This document shows, piece by piece, positions 1 through 7,017 of a stretch of 8,722 nt of DNA. The stretch is taken from the NCBI GenBank assembly GCA_021790055.1, contig JAJYIL010000101.1:1-8722 (forward strand), read 5' to 3'. The position numbers were made by a program, and so were the translations under genes. The notes under the pieces are model-generated. The model was not told the origin of the DNA. It ran no database searches and worked only from the letters and a program-made list of their open reading frames with translations. Positions within the stretch are counted from its first letter, which is position 1, and every line of letters begins with the position of its first letter. The DNA is from Bacteroidota bacterium (GTDB lineage: Bacteria > Bacteroidota > Ignavibacteria > Ignavibacteriales > Ignavibacteriaceae).

Positions 1-1423
1 TAAAAGTTAAGAAAGCAGCAATCCTAAGTTTAAGTAAAATAAGTCTCATCGTATAAATCATAAGCTTAGGTATACCCTTCCATAAATTCTTCTTCATTAT
101 TTTTTTCATCCTGTATTCATAATGAACAAGGTGGTGCAGCAGTTTATAAAACTTTCTGCTGTACGTTCCGGTATACATTAAATCAAGGTCATCTGAGTCT
201 ACCCAGTTTGTCTTAACTTTCATTAGCTGCTTTACTTTTTGATGAAACTTTGTTCCCGGCAGCGGATAAGATACCGAAATGCCGATGTCGGCTGGCAAAT
301 TATCAGTTATCATTTTACGTGTCAGCCTTATATCCTCCCAGCCCTCACCCAAATAACCAAATTGAATGAAAAAAGCTATTTCAATGCCTAATCTCTGCGT
401 AGCTTCTGCCGCTTTATAAATTTGTTCGACTGTTATTCCTTTGTCCATCGCATCCAATATTTTCTGGCTGCCTGACTCTGCGCCAATCCATATTGTTTTG
501 CAGCCTGATTCTTTCAGATCATTTAATGTATCTCCTTTAAGAAGAATGTCGGGTCTGGATAAACATTTATATGGAACGAGCATATTTAATTTTTTTAGTT
601 CAATTGAAAATTCTTTTATCCAATTCGTCTTCAATCCGAATATGTCGTCGGTAATCCATAAATGCTGGGCTGAATATTTTTCTTTCAACTCTTTAATTTG
701 TTCCGCAACTTTTTTAGGTGAACGCGATGAGTATGTTCTGCCGTAAAGAGGCTTTGCGCACCAATTGCAGCTATACGGGCATCCTCTTGTCGTCGATATG
801 TTCATTGAAAAATATCCGTGATGACTGAGCCAGATACTTCGGTATACTTCGATATCAACAAAAGAATAATCCGGTTCGGGCAGCAAATCCAGGTCGTCGA
901 TTAGTATTCGGCTCTGAGTTGTACGAATAGAACCATTTTCTATAAATTTTAATCCGGCAATTCCTTCTCTCTTCAAAAAGAAAGAGTTTTCTTCAAACGC
1001 CTTTATCGATTCTTTTAACGTTTCTTCACCCTCGCCGTAAATTATTGTGTCGCAGCCAGCGTTAAAATATTCTGCCGGAAAATCTGCTGCATCCGAGCTG
1101 TAAACTATAACCGGAACGAAAAATCTTTTTGCCGTTTTAATTGATTCTACTGCAGCGTCTCTCATTTTGGAAAGACACATCTTAGTTAAGTAATTGAATT
1201 CGTCATCATAGATAACAAGTATGTCGGGCTTTTCGGAATTTATTTTTGAAATGAAATCGTTCACACCACCACTAAGCATTGCGTCATAAAATATAACTTC
1301 GTGTCCCAGTCCCTTTAGAATTGCTGCAGCATACAGCGAGCCCAAAGGCGGATACGGCATGTTCCGTTTCTGTTCCTTTTCATCAAGGATTCTAAAGTAT
1401 GATTGTCCGAGCAATATCTTCAT
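1..1423 (-). CDS. B12-binding radical SAM protein, C-terminus cut by window edge
   Basis: The frame is open for 474 codons from ATG at 1423-1421 to the left edge, with no stop. Residues 1 to about 140 look like the cobalamin-binding Rossmann domain of class B radical SAM proteins: MKILLGQSYF start, YPPLGSLYAAAILKGLGHEV near 24-43, and the loop IIYGEGEETL near 128-137. The radical SAM core has the CxxxCxxC iron-sulfur motif at C215, C219 and C222 (RGCPYSCNWC), WITDDIFGL near 256-264 and WIGAESGSQK near 312-321. The SAM-cleaving [4Fe-4S] chemistry follows from the family; the substrate is unknown. The end that is visible (about 439-474) is basic then hydrophobic, suggesting membrane contact. 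The start is supported by the MKIL onset; TAA of a possible 27-codon ORF lies 7 nt upstream, and the fusion gene ends about 100 nt upstream. It differs from the other two radical SAM proteins here. Certain as B12-type radical SAM, uncertain in function. Confidence 0.9.
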   Translation of the reverse strand, partial: MKILLGQSYFRILDEKEQKRNMPYPPLGSLYAAAILKGLGHEVIFYDAMLSGGVNDFISKINSEKPDILVIYDDEFNYLTKMCLSKMRDAAVESIKTAKRFFVPVIVYSSDAADFPAEYFNAGCDTIIYGEGEETLKESIKAFEENSFFLKREGIAGLKFIENGSIRTTQSRILIDDLDLLPEPDYSFVDIEVYRSIWLSHHGYFSMNISTTRGCPYSCNWCAKPLYGRTYSSRSPKKVAEQIKELKEKYSAQHLWITDDIFGLKTNWIKEFSIELKKLNMLVPYKCLSRPDILLKGDTLNDLKESGCKTIWIGAESGSQKILDAMDKGITVEQIYKAAEATQRLGIEIAFFIQFGYLGEGWEDIRLTRKMITDNLPADIGISVSYPLPGTKFHQKVKQLMKVKTNWVDSDDLDLMYTGTYSRKFYKLLHHLVHYEYRMKKIMKKNLWKGIPKLMIYTMRLILLKLRIAAFLTF

Positions 1424-1430
1424 GGGTACT

Positions 1431-1514
1431 TTAATTTAATCCAGCAAATTCTTTATCGTTCAATTTAGGTCCGGTTAAACGTATAGCGCAAAAGTGAAAG
1501 CCTTCGTTATGCAC
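1431..1514 (-). CDS. Possible 27-residue ORF just upstream of a radical SAM gene
   Basis: A GTG codon at 1514-1512 opens a 27-codon frame ending in TAA at 1433-1431, 7 nt before the ATG of the radical SAM gene. A purine-rich GGCAGAGAG sits a few bases before the GTG and could act as a ribosome binding site, which is unusual in this window. The peptide is hydrophilic and mixed (begins VHNEGFHFCAIRL, ends NDKEFAGLN), with one Cys and no membrane segment. The frame can be read back to a TAA near 1540, so it might also be a decayed C-terminal fragment of an older gene. I recognise no family. A frame this short can arise by chance, so this is a candidate only. Confidence 0.2.
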   Translation of the reverse strand: MHNEGFHFCAIRLTGPKLNDKEFAGLN

Positions 1515-1527
1515 AATGCTCTCTGCC

Positions 1528-3489
1528 TCAACTTACCTCAACCAGTTCCTGATTTTGTATAGCTCCGCTGTCGTCCTGCTTATCGTAGTAAGCCTGTATT
1601 CTTTTCTGGAATTCCGAAATAATCTTTTCTCTATGATCGTTAGTATGAAGCTTTAAACAGTTCTGCTTCAATATTAATGAGCCTTTGTTTCTTAACGAAA
1701 TTATCTTTTTACGGTAGCGGAGTTTATAGATTAACAGCAATGCTATGTTTAACGGTTTCAATAAATAATTCTTTGATAGCTGCCGGGATGCTTCAGTGTT
1801 TCCTGCAATAAAGTTTGGAAAGAATTCTTTTACCCAATCGTTCTCTTTCAAAAATCTATTCAACATCCCCGGATTTTTGAACGGAATGAGCGTGATAATC
1901 TGGTGAGCCGTAAAGAATTCATACGAATGTGAAATATTTAGGTTAGATTCATCAATCAAATAATTTGCACAAAGATCTTTCCTTGCATTCATAATAAATG
2001 AACACAAATGAATAATTAGGTAAACTATATAGACTGAATCCGGCTTTGTAATTATGAACAAGTCTATATCGTCATGGTTTAGAATTCCGTAGTGGGAAGT
2101 CCCCCCGCTGAAAGCTATCATGGAAACGAAAGGAAGCTTGTTAAGAAAACGTAATAGCCGCTCTGCTTTTTCTTTGTTTATTTGTTTTTCTTTTTTTGAA
2201 TAGAAGCTTTTATCATTCCAGTTTAAGAAAAGGTAATCATTTTTAATAATTGTGTTTCCCTTTAAGGACGATTCATTGATTGCCTTTTTTAATTCCGTTT
2301 CAGTGAGTTTCAAATCAAATACCTGCGGGTGCAATTTACTCTGGCTTACTCCGCAATTAAATAAGCTTGCATAAAGCAGCGTCTTTTCAAGCGCTCCAAT
2401 ATGGCTCTTCGCCGGAGGAATATTTATTTGATATATTTTCTTGTCCATATTCTTTAGCTTATCGAGCAAAGCTTCTATTTGTTGCATGGTTTTTCCCGGT
2501 GAATAATTTACTTCATAGCTAATACGCCTCTGGCGCAGTATAATTTCATTTAATCTTTCCAGACCTTCGCAGTAGCTGTCTAAGTTTGACGGATTAATTT
2601 TAATGGAATGCCTTCCGGATATTTCAGCCGTCGCAATATTTTCGGAACACAGCAGCGGTAAATTGTAATTCATTGCTTCCAGCACCGGGAAGCCGAATCC
2701 TTCTTCAAAGCTGGTGTGGATAAAGCCCGCTGCATTTCCGTAAGATGCCTGAAGCTCCTCTTCGGTTACATATCCTTTAAATTCTATATCGGGATGAGCG
2801 GCGTAATTTCTAAATAAAGCTTTCGTGGAAGGCGTGCCTATCCACAGCTCCCCGATTATTTTCAATTTAAGATCTGATCCGGCTCTTTCTTTCCATTTTA
2901 AAAATCCTTCTACCATGAAATTTAAATTCTTACGCGGCTCTATATGCCCCACGTATAGAAGATACGGTCTATCGTCGCTTAACTTTATAGTTTCATTATA
3001 AATTCTTAAATCCGGTTTTGAATATCCCTGTACGAGTAAAACATCTTTCGCTCTTACATTTAGATAATTAACAATGTTGTTTTTTGAATACTCGCTTACG
3101 GTAACGATAACCGGGTTTTGTTTAAGCGTTCTCTTAATCTGAAAATTATAATAAGCAGCGAATTTCCTGGAATAAAACTGCGGATGTGAAATGAAGGAAA
3201 GATCATGAATAACAATTGCAGATTTCTTCTTAATTCCTGCCGGCATATAATAGTCAGGAAAGATTACACAGTCGGCATTCGATATATTTATCTTTTCTCT
3301 TAAAAGATAATTTCTGTACCAGACTTTTTTTATCTTTCCTGATAAGACGTTTCTTTTAAATCTCTCATCCGAATTGAACTTTACTATCCGGTTGGAGCTC
3401 TTTCCCAATTGTTCAAGAAGACATGCCAGGTACCTGCTTGTTCCTGTATGCTTAATTCCAAGCGATGAAGTTTCAATTCCAATTATCAT
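1528..3489 (-). CDS. GT4 glycosyltransferase fused to a nucleotidyltransferase-like domain
   Basis: This is a 653-residue protein with two modules. Residues 1 to about 345 are a complete GT-B, family 4 glycosyltransferase: N-terminal MIIGIETSSLGIKHTGTSRY, the donor-domain start YVGHIEPRKNLN (179-190) with R186/K187, and the E-x7-E motif FEEGFGFPVLEAM (261-273, E263 and E271). It would move a sugar from a nucleotide-sugar to an unknown acceptor. Residues from about 362 to 653 begin with a winged-helix-like stretch (ALEKTLLYASLFNCGVS), followed by a polymerase-beta-type nucleotidyltransferase signature, FSGGTSHYGILNHDDIDLFI (460-479), whose D474/D476 would bind metal. Stand-alone homologues of this second part, annotated only as nucleotidyltransferase-domain proteins, share the later NYLIDESNL, FTAHQI and FLKENDWVKEFFPN stretches; this comparison is from memory. 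Single family members are about 350 and 300 residues, so the length fits a fusion. M348, at the junction, could once have been a separate start. The ATG at 3489 fits the usual GT4 onset. Confidence 0.88.
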   Translation of the reverse strand: MIIGIETSSLGIKHTGTSRYLACLLEQLGKSSNRIVKFNSDERFKRNVLSGKIKKVWYRNYLLREKINISNADCVIFPDYYMPAGIKKKSAIVIHDLSFISHPQFYSRKFAAYYNFQIKRTLKQNPVIVTVSEYSKNNIVNYLNVRAKDVLLVQGYSKPDLRIYNETIKLSDDRPYLLYVGHIEPRKNLNFMVEGFLKWKERAGSDLKLKIIGELWIGTPSTKALFRNYAAHPDIEFKGYVTEEELQASYGNAAGFIHTSFEEGFGFPVLEAMNYNLPLLCSENIATAEISGRHSIKINPSNLDSYCEGLERLNEIILRQRRISYEVNYSPGKTMQQIEALLDKLKNMDKKIYQINIPPAKSHIGALEKTLLYASLFNCGVSQSKLHPQVFDLKLTETELKKAINESSLKGNTIIKNDYLFLNWNDKSFYSKKEKQINKEKAERLLRFLNKLPFVSMIAFSGGTSHYGILNHDDIDLFIITKPDSVYIVYLIIHLCSFIMNARKDLCANYLIDESNLNISHSYEFFTAHQIITLIPFKNPGMLNRFLKENDWVKEFFPNFIAGNTEASRQLSKNYLLKPLNIALLLIYKLRYRKKIISLRNKGSLILKQNCLKLHTNDHREKIISEFQKRIQAYYDKQDDSGAIQNQELVEVS

Positions 3490-3654
3490 GTCATCTTTAC
3501 AATATATTTAGATAATATCTGTAACAGCAAGATGAGCTCTTGATTGAAAGCCATTCTCATCTAAAGTCTTAGAGCAAATTGATTCGGGGGTAAGAATAGT
3601 AAAAAAATATTTAACTGCTTTTATTCTGGCGCATATTTAAGAGAAGGGCTTGCT

Positions 3655-3666
3655 TATGCCGGCATA
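3655..3666. repeat. 12-bp perfect palindrome TATGCCGGCATA
   Basis: The sequence TATGCCGGCATA is its own reverse complement and is the most GC-rich patch in an A/T-rich gap, about 165 bp upstream of the glycosyltransferase start. It could be a dimeric regulator site or simply chance. No second copy was noticed in the window. Confidence 0.35.
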
Positions 3667-3683
3667 TAAACACATATGTTTTT

Positions 3684-3893
3684 TTATGAAAGGGAGGATT
3701 GAAGTAGCTGAACACCTTTATTTCTGTAATATTTCACTTCATACTTATGTATTAAAGTTTGCTTGACTTTAAATGAAGCACTTGGAAGGCATCTTTTCGG
3801 GGAAAGGGTATCATTCCGGCTATTCAACATTGAAATTATTCCATCGTGCAGCAGCCGTTTGTCTTCTATCAATAACAGTCTGATTTTTTTCAT
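3684..3893 (-). pseudogene. N-terminal remnant of a NarL/LuxR-type response regulator
   Basis: An ATG at 3893 opens a 69-codon frame. Residues 1-26 (MKKIRLLLIED, then KRLLHDGIISMLN) match the first beta-strand and helix of a receiver domain; E10 and D11 are the acidic-pocket residues of the family. A full NarL-type regulator has about 210-220 residues, with the phosphoacceptor Asp near position 54 and a C-terminal helix-turn-helix. Here the resemblance stops near residue 30 (about 3804); the remaining 39 residues are basic, resemble no receiver core and end at TAA 3686-3684. Neither the phosphoacceptor region nor the DNA-binding domain is recognisable downstream in any minus-strand frame. The start lies between a T7 run and an A7 run, which is prone to slippage, and has no clear ribosome binding site. 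Most likely a truncated, non-functional gene; a short expressed peptide cannot be excluded. Confidence 0.6.
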
Positions 3894-3961
3894 AAAAAAA
3901 GCTATGAATTGAGAATAGTCGGTTCAATAAAGCAAAGGATGAAAAACGGACTAAGTCTTTG

Positions 3962-5443
3962 CTACATATAATAGCTGTCCGATACTTTTCTAAAGTGAAA
4001 GCCGTAAATAGCGAAAAGAATTGCCAGCGAAAATAACCTTGGTCTTCTAAACAGCGACCAGAAGAAAAGCTTCCAGTAATAAAGCCTCTCCTTTCCGGCA
4101 ACGCCTAATTTGAAAATCGATTTTACAAGCGCCTCTATATAACTGAAATTGATATGGAATATTTTCTTCTTCGGCTCAAAGTCTTTTAAGAATCCTATTA
4201 CACGCTCGTAATAATATTTGGGAGAGTATATTGTATTTAAGATTTTTTTATATCCGTCAAGTAATGTTTCCGGATTCATTTTAGGAACAAAGTTAATTGA
4301 AAAGTCGGTATTGCTTCCGGAGAAATCATTAAGCATCCTGCCTTCTTTCTCCAATCTTTTCTCAAGCTTGGTCCCTTTAGGCGCGTTTAATAACCCAACC
4401 ATTGCAGTAACAATTCCGCTCTCCTGGATGAACTCGGTAAGCCTTTCGAATATTGAAACAGGGTCGTTATCAAAGCCTACGATGAACCCGCCCTGAACTT
4501 CAAGACCGAAATTCTGTATCTTCTTTATGCTTAATAATAAATCACGGTTACTATTTTGTTTCTTATTGCATTCAAGCAGGCTGCCTTCGTTAGGCGATTC
4601 GATGCCGATGAATACAGCCTCAAAGCCTGTGTTAACCATTAGCTGCATTAGTTCTTCGTCATCTGCAAGGTTTATTGAAGCCTCCGTGTTAAAGTAAAAT
4701 GGATGTTTTCTTTTTTCCATCCACTCTTTAATGGCGGGAAGAATCTCTTTCTTCAGCTTTGATTTGTTTCCGATAAAATTATCATCGACAAAGAAAACCG
4801 GACCTTTCCAGCCGCTGAAGTAAAGCTCATCAAGCTCGGCAATTACCTGGTCTTTGGTTTTTGTTCGCGGCTTTCTTCCGTAAAGGACAGTTATATCGCA
4901 AAAGTCACAGTCGAAGGGGCATCCTCTTGAGTATTGAAGATTCATCGATGAATATTTATTTATTGAAATAAGGTCCCATTCGGGGAGAGGTGTTGTCGTA
5001 ACGTCAGCCCAATCATCTGTAGTATAAATATGCTTTAGGCTCCCGGTGTTTACGTCATCAATAAATTGAGGTAAAGTTATCTCAGCTTCTTTTAAGACAA
5101 GACAATCGACATTGTTATAATTCTCATAGCTGCTTGTGAAATGCGGACCGCCGGCAACTATTTTTCTATTTATGATTCTACAACGGCTTATTACTTCATC
5201 GGCAGACTTGCTTTGAACAGACATTGCGCTGATAAAAACAAAATCCGACCAGAGTATATCTTTGTCTGTCAGCTCTGTTGTATTCATATCCACCAGCTTT
5301 TTATTCCAATCTGCCGGAAGCAATGAAGCAATGGTTAACAATCCTAAAGGCGGAAAGCTTGCTTTCTTAGAAACAAACTTAAGTGCATGTTTAAAGCTCC
5401 AGAACGTGTCGGGATATTCGGGGTAAACTAAAAGTATATTCAT
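3962..5443 (-). CDS. B12-binding radical SAM protein with DUF4070-type C-terminus
   Basis: A complete protein of 493 residues from ATG at 5443-5441; a TTG two codons upstream is possible, but MNILLVYPEYPDTFW is the family-like onset. Residues 1 to about 135 form the B12-binding region, with FKHALKFVSKKASFPPLGLL near 17-36, AGGPHFTS near 97-104 and VLKEAE near 116-121. The radical SAM motif is RGCPFDCDFCDI, with C175, C179 and C182, followed by FFVDDNFIGN (217-226), FNTEASINLADDEEL (251-265) and VFIGIES (277-283). The tail from about 458 is rich in aromatic, basic and hydrophobic residues (FFWSLFRRPRLF, LAILFAIYGFHF) and probably contacts a membrane. The domain plan is that of the hopanoid C2-methylase HpnP and related DUF4070 proteins, but the N-terminal signature differs from what I recall of true HpnP, and no hopanoid gene is nearby. 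Methyl transfer or another radical reaction is inferred; the substrate is unknown. It starts 29 bp after the neighbouring radical SAM gene, so the two are probably co-transcribed. Confidence 0.92.
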   Translation of the reverse strand: MNILLVYPEYPDTFWSFKHALKFVSKKASFPPLGLLTIASLLPADWNKKLVDMNTTELTDKDILWSDFVFISAMSVQSKSADEVISRCRIINRKIVAGGPHFTSSYENYNNVDCLVLKEAEITLPQFIDDVNTGSLKHIYTTDDWADVTTTPLPEWDLISINKYSSMNLQYSRGCPFDCDFCDITVLYGRKPRTKTKDQVIAELDELYFSGWKGPVFFVDDNFIGNKSKLKKEILPAIKEWMEKRKHPFYFNTEASINLADDEELMQLMVNTGFEAVFIGIESPNEGSLLECNKKQNSNRDLLLSIKKIQNFGLEVQGGFIVGFDNDPVSIFERLTEFIQESGIVTAMVGLLNAPKGTKLEKRLEKEGRMLNDFSGSNTDFSINFVPKMNPETLLDGYKKILNTIYSPKYYYERVIGFLKDFEPKKKIFHINFSYIEALVKSIFKLGVAGKERLYYWKLFFWSLFRRPRLFSLAILFAIYGFHFRKVSDSYYM

Positions 5444-5472
5444 AGTCAAATTTAATTATTAAAAATGTTTTC

Positions 5473-7017
5473 TTAAACAGCTATTCGCTCCTCTTGAGCA
5501 TTTAAGTAAGCATTCTGGTCATGGAATAAAGCACCATCCGGCAGCCAGTGCCACAAAGGACCTATTTCATTTTTAATAATATCGTGATAAAACTGCGGGA
5601 GCTCTGTCGTTTCTTGTTCAAAATAATCGCGGAATTGAAAATCCGAATTAAGGTTATCTAAAATTGTTTTGTTGAATGAGATTCTTCCGAAGCCTTCTTC
5701 GGAAACTGCGCGGACGACATTCATCCACCGCGGTATGAATGCATTCGTAGCTATCAATCGCTTCACAATAGCTTTCCAGGAAAATGTATATTCGCCTAGA
5801 TTAATTACATGTGAATAGAATTCCTGCCATGAATAATTCTTCGGTTTAATATTCATTGCATGATTATTATCCAGGAAATGGAACGGGAACGGGATAATGC
5901 GGTTTAACTGCTGGTATTCAAGATTGAGCGGCGCCGCTCTGCCAAATGCTGATAATAAAGAATAACCCGGAAATGCACCGGGAGTCATATCGACAAATTT
6001 TTTTGTAAGCTCAAACGGCTCTTCACCTTTATCCGAATCAAGTCCTAAAACAAAATTAGTTTGAACATAGGGAATGTACCTTAATATCATGTTAATCTGA
6101 TCCGCAATATGCTTTACCTTATCTATCCCGGTAAGGCTTCCGGTTTTTGATTTGTTCCCGAGGTCGAACCATGATTCTATGCCCGGCAGTAAAGCGCCGA
6201 AGCCATTCCTTTTAAGTCTTTTTACATGCGGCTCCGAAAGTATTGATAAACTGCTTTCGGCAATAAAGTCTATACTATTTTCGGGGACAACCTCCTCAAT
6301 TGCATCCATATATTCGTTAAACCGTATTCCGAAGTTAGGATCGTGCCAGCCAACAAGGGGACGCTTGAATTTTGTTAGAAGGAAGCGTAAATCCTCCTTC
6401 ATAACTTCAAAGTCCAGCGGTTGATAGGCAACGGTCGAATCAATGCAGAAGCTGCATGTGTATGGGCAGCCCAGGCTGCCGAGCATAGGAACCAATTTTA
6501 TAAGCGGAGCTTTTTTGAGAGTCGGCTCAATAAACTTCCACCGCTCCTTTACCCCAGGAAGCTGCACAGGCTGCCTTTGTGCTGCAAGATGTAAACCGAC
6601 CGGACGGTGGGATGCACAGTCATATAAAATTAAATTAATAATTTTTTTATCTGTAAAGCCGACTACGTAATCAAAATATTTAACTGCATCCTCGGGATAA
6701 CATCGTGCATGTGGACCACCAAGTACGGTAACGGCTCCGCGTGAACGCAAAAGATTGCTTAAAGCATAAGCTGTCTGTGCAGATTCCGTAAATGCACCGA
6801 TAAATATTATATCGGCATTTTGAGGCAGCTCTGTCATCAAGTCTTCTTTACCGGTATAACATACATATGATACGTTGTGACCTTCTTCTTCACACCATAC
6901 GCCTATAACTTGCGGCATTATGCTCGCAAAGTTCGCGTTCATTATGCGTGCAAATAACTTTTTATTAGGCTTCTTTGATACAAGATCTATAATTCCTACT
7001 TGAAGTTTACGGCTCAT
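5473..7017 (-). CDS. Radical SAM protein with degenerate B12-binding-type N-terminus
   Basis: A complete protein of 514 residues. The CxxxCxxC motif is C184, C188 and C191 in LGCPYTCSFCID, marking a [4Fe-4S] radical SAM core that runs to about 360, with WHDPNFGIRF (224-233), FIAESSLSIL (251-260), LLPGIESW (276-283) and TNFVLGLDSD (320-329). The N-terminal 150 residues look like the B12-binding Rossmann fold of class B enzymes (NADIIFIGAF, VTVLGGPHARCYPEDA), but the usual glycine/glutamate loop (as in GEGE) is replaced by VVGFTDKKI near 118-126. The last 150 residues form a family-specific extension ending LWHWLPDGALFHDQNAYL near 488-505. ATG at 7017 follows AGGTCAAAAT, a weak ribosome binding site. 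It is first of a two-gene pair with the DUF4070-type radical SAM gene. I know no experimentally defined function for this subfamily. A soluble cytoplasmic enzyme is likely. Confidence 0.9.
   Translation of the reverse strand: MSRKLQVGIIDLVSKKPNKKLFARIMNANFASIMPQVIGVWCEEEGHNVSYVCYTGKEDLMTELPQNADIIFIGAFTESAQTAYALSNLLRSRGAVTVLGGPHARCYPEDAVKYFDYVVGFTDKKIINLILYDCASHRPVGLHLAAQRQPVQLPGVKERWKFIEPTLKKAPLIKLVPMLGSLGCPYTCSFCIDSTVAYQPLDFEVMKEDLRFLLTKFKRPLVGWHDPNFGIRFNEYMDAIEEVVPENSIDFIAESSLSILSEPHVKRLKRNGFGALLPGIESWFDLGNKSKTGSLTGIDKVKHIADQINMILRYIPYVQTNFVLGLDSDKGEEPFELTKKFVDMTPGAFPGYSLLSAFGRAAPLNLEYQQLNRIIPFPFHFLDNNHAMNIKPKNYSWQEFYSHVINLGEYTFSWKAIVKRLIATNAFIPRWMNVVRAVSEEGFGRISFNKTILDNLNSDFQFRDYFEQETTELPQFYHDIIKNEIGPLWHWLPDGALFHDQNAYLNAQEERIAV

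Larger units (their letters stand above)
3490..3961. other. 472-bp gap between two genes, holding remnants only
   Basis: No intact gene is visible between the DUF4070-type radical SAM gene and the glycosyltransferase fusion. The right half holds the response-regulator remnant described separately. The left half holds a 12-bp palindrome (3655-3666), a stop-free minus-strand stretch of 43 codons without ATG (3636-3508, including SICSKTLDENGFQSRAHL), and a 24-codon minus-strand frame (3560-3486) whose TGA overlaps the ATG of the glycosyltransferase gene as ATGA. An A/T inverted repeat, TTAAAGT-7 nt-ACTTTAA, lies at 3752-3772 inside the remnant. No convincing promoter or strong terminator was found. 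The region looks like decaying coding sequence that may also carry the leader of the fusion gene. Confidence 0.5.

Noticed and set aside
441..746. Plus-strand frame of 101 codons
   Set aside because: It lies antisense inside the well-supported radical SAM gene, whose iron-sulfur motif and core are on the minus strand; the plus-strand peptide has no recognisable domain.
3820..4101. Minus-strand frame of 93 codons
   Set aside because: It overlaps both the end of the DUF4070-type radical SAM gene and the response-regulator onset in another frame, and its peptide shows no domain.
3962..5443. Naming the gene hpnP (hopanoid C2-methylase)
   Set aside because: The N-terminal signature does not match what I recall of functional HpnP, and no hopanoid gene is in the window, so only the DUF4070-type family call is supported.
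5441..5449. TTG at 5449 as start of the DUF4070-type radical SAM gene
   Set aside because: The ATG two codons later gives the natural MNILLVYP onset of the family, and the TTG has no ribosome binding site to favour it.
4218..6670. Several plus-strand frames (4218-4496, 5141-5326, 6152-6424, 6443-6670)
   Set aside because: All are antisense to the two complete radical SAM genes and carry no recognisable motif.
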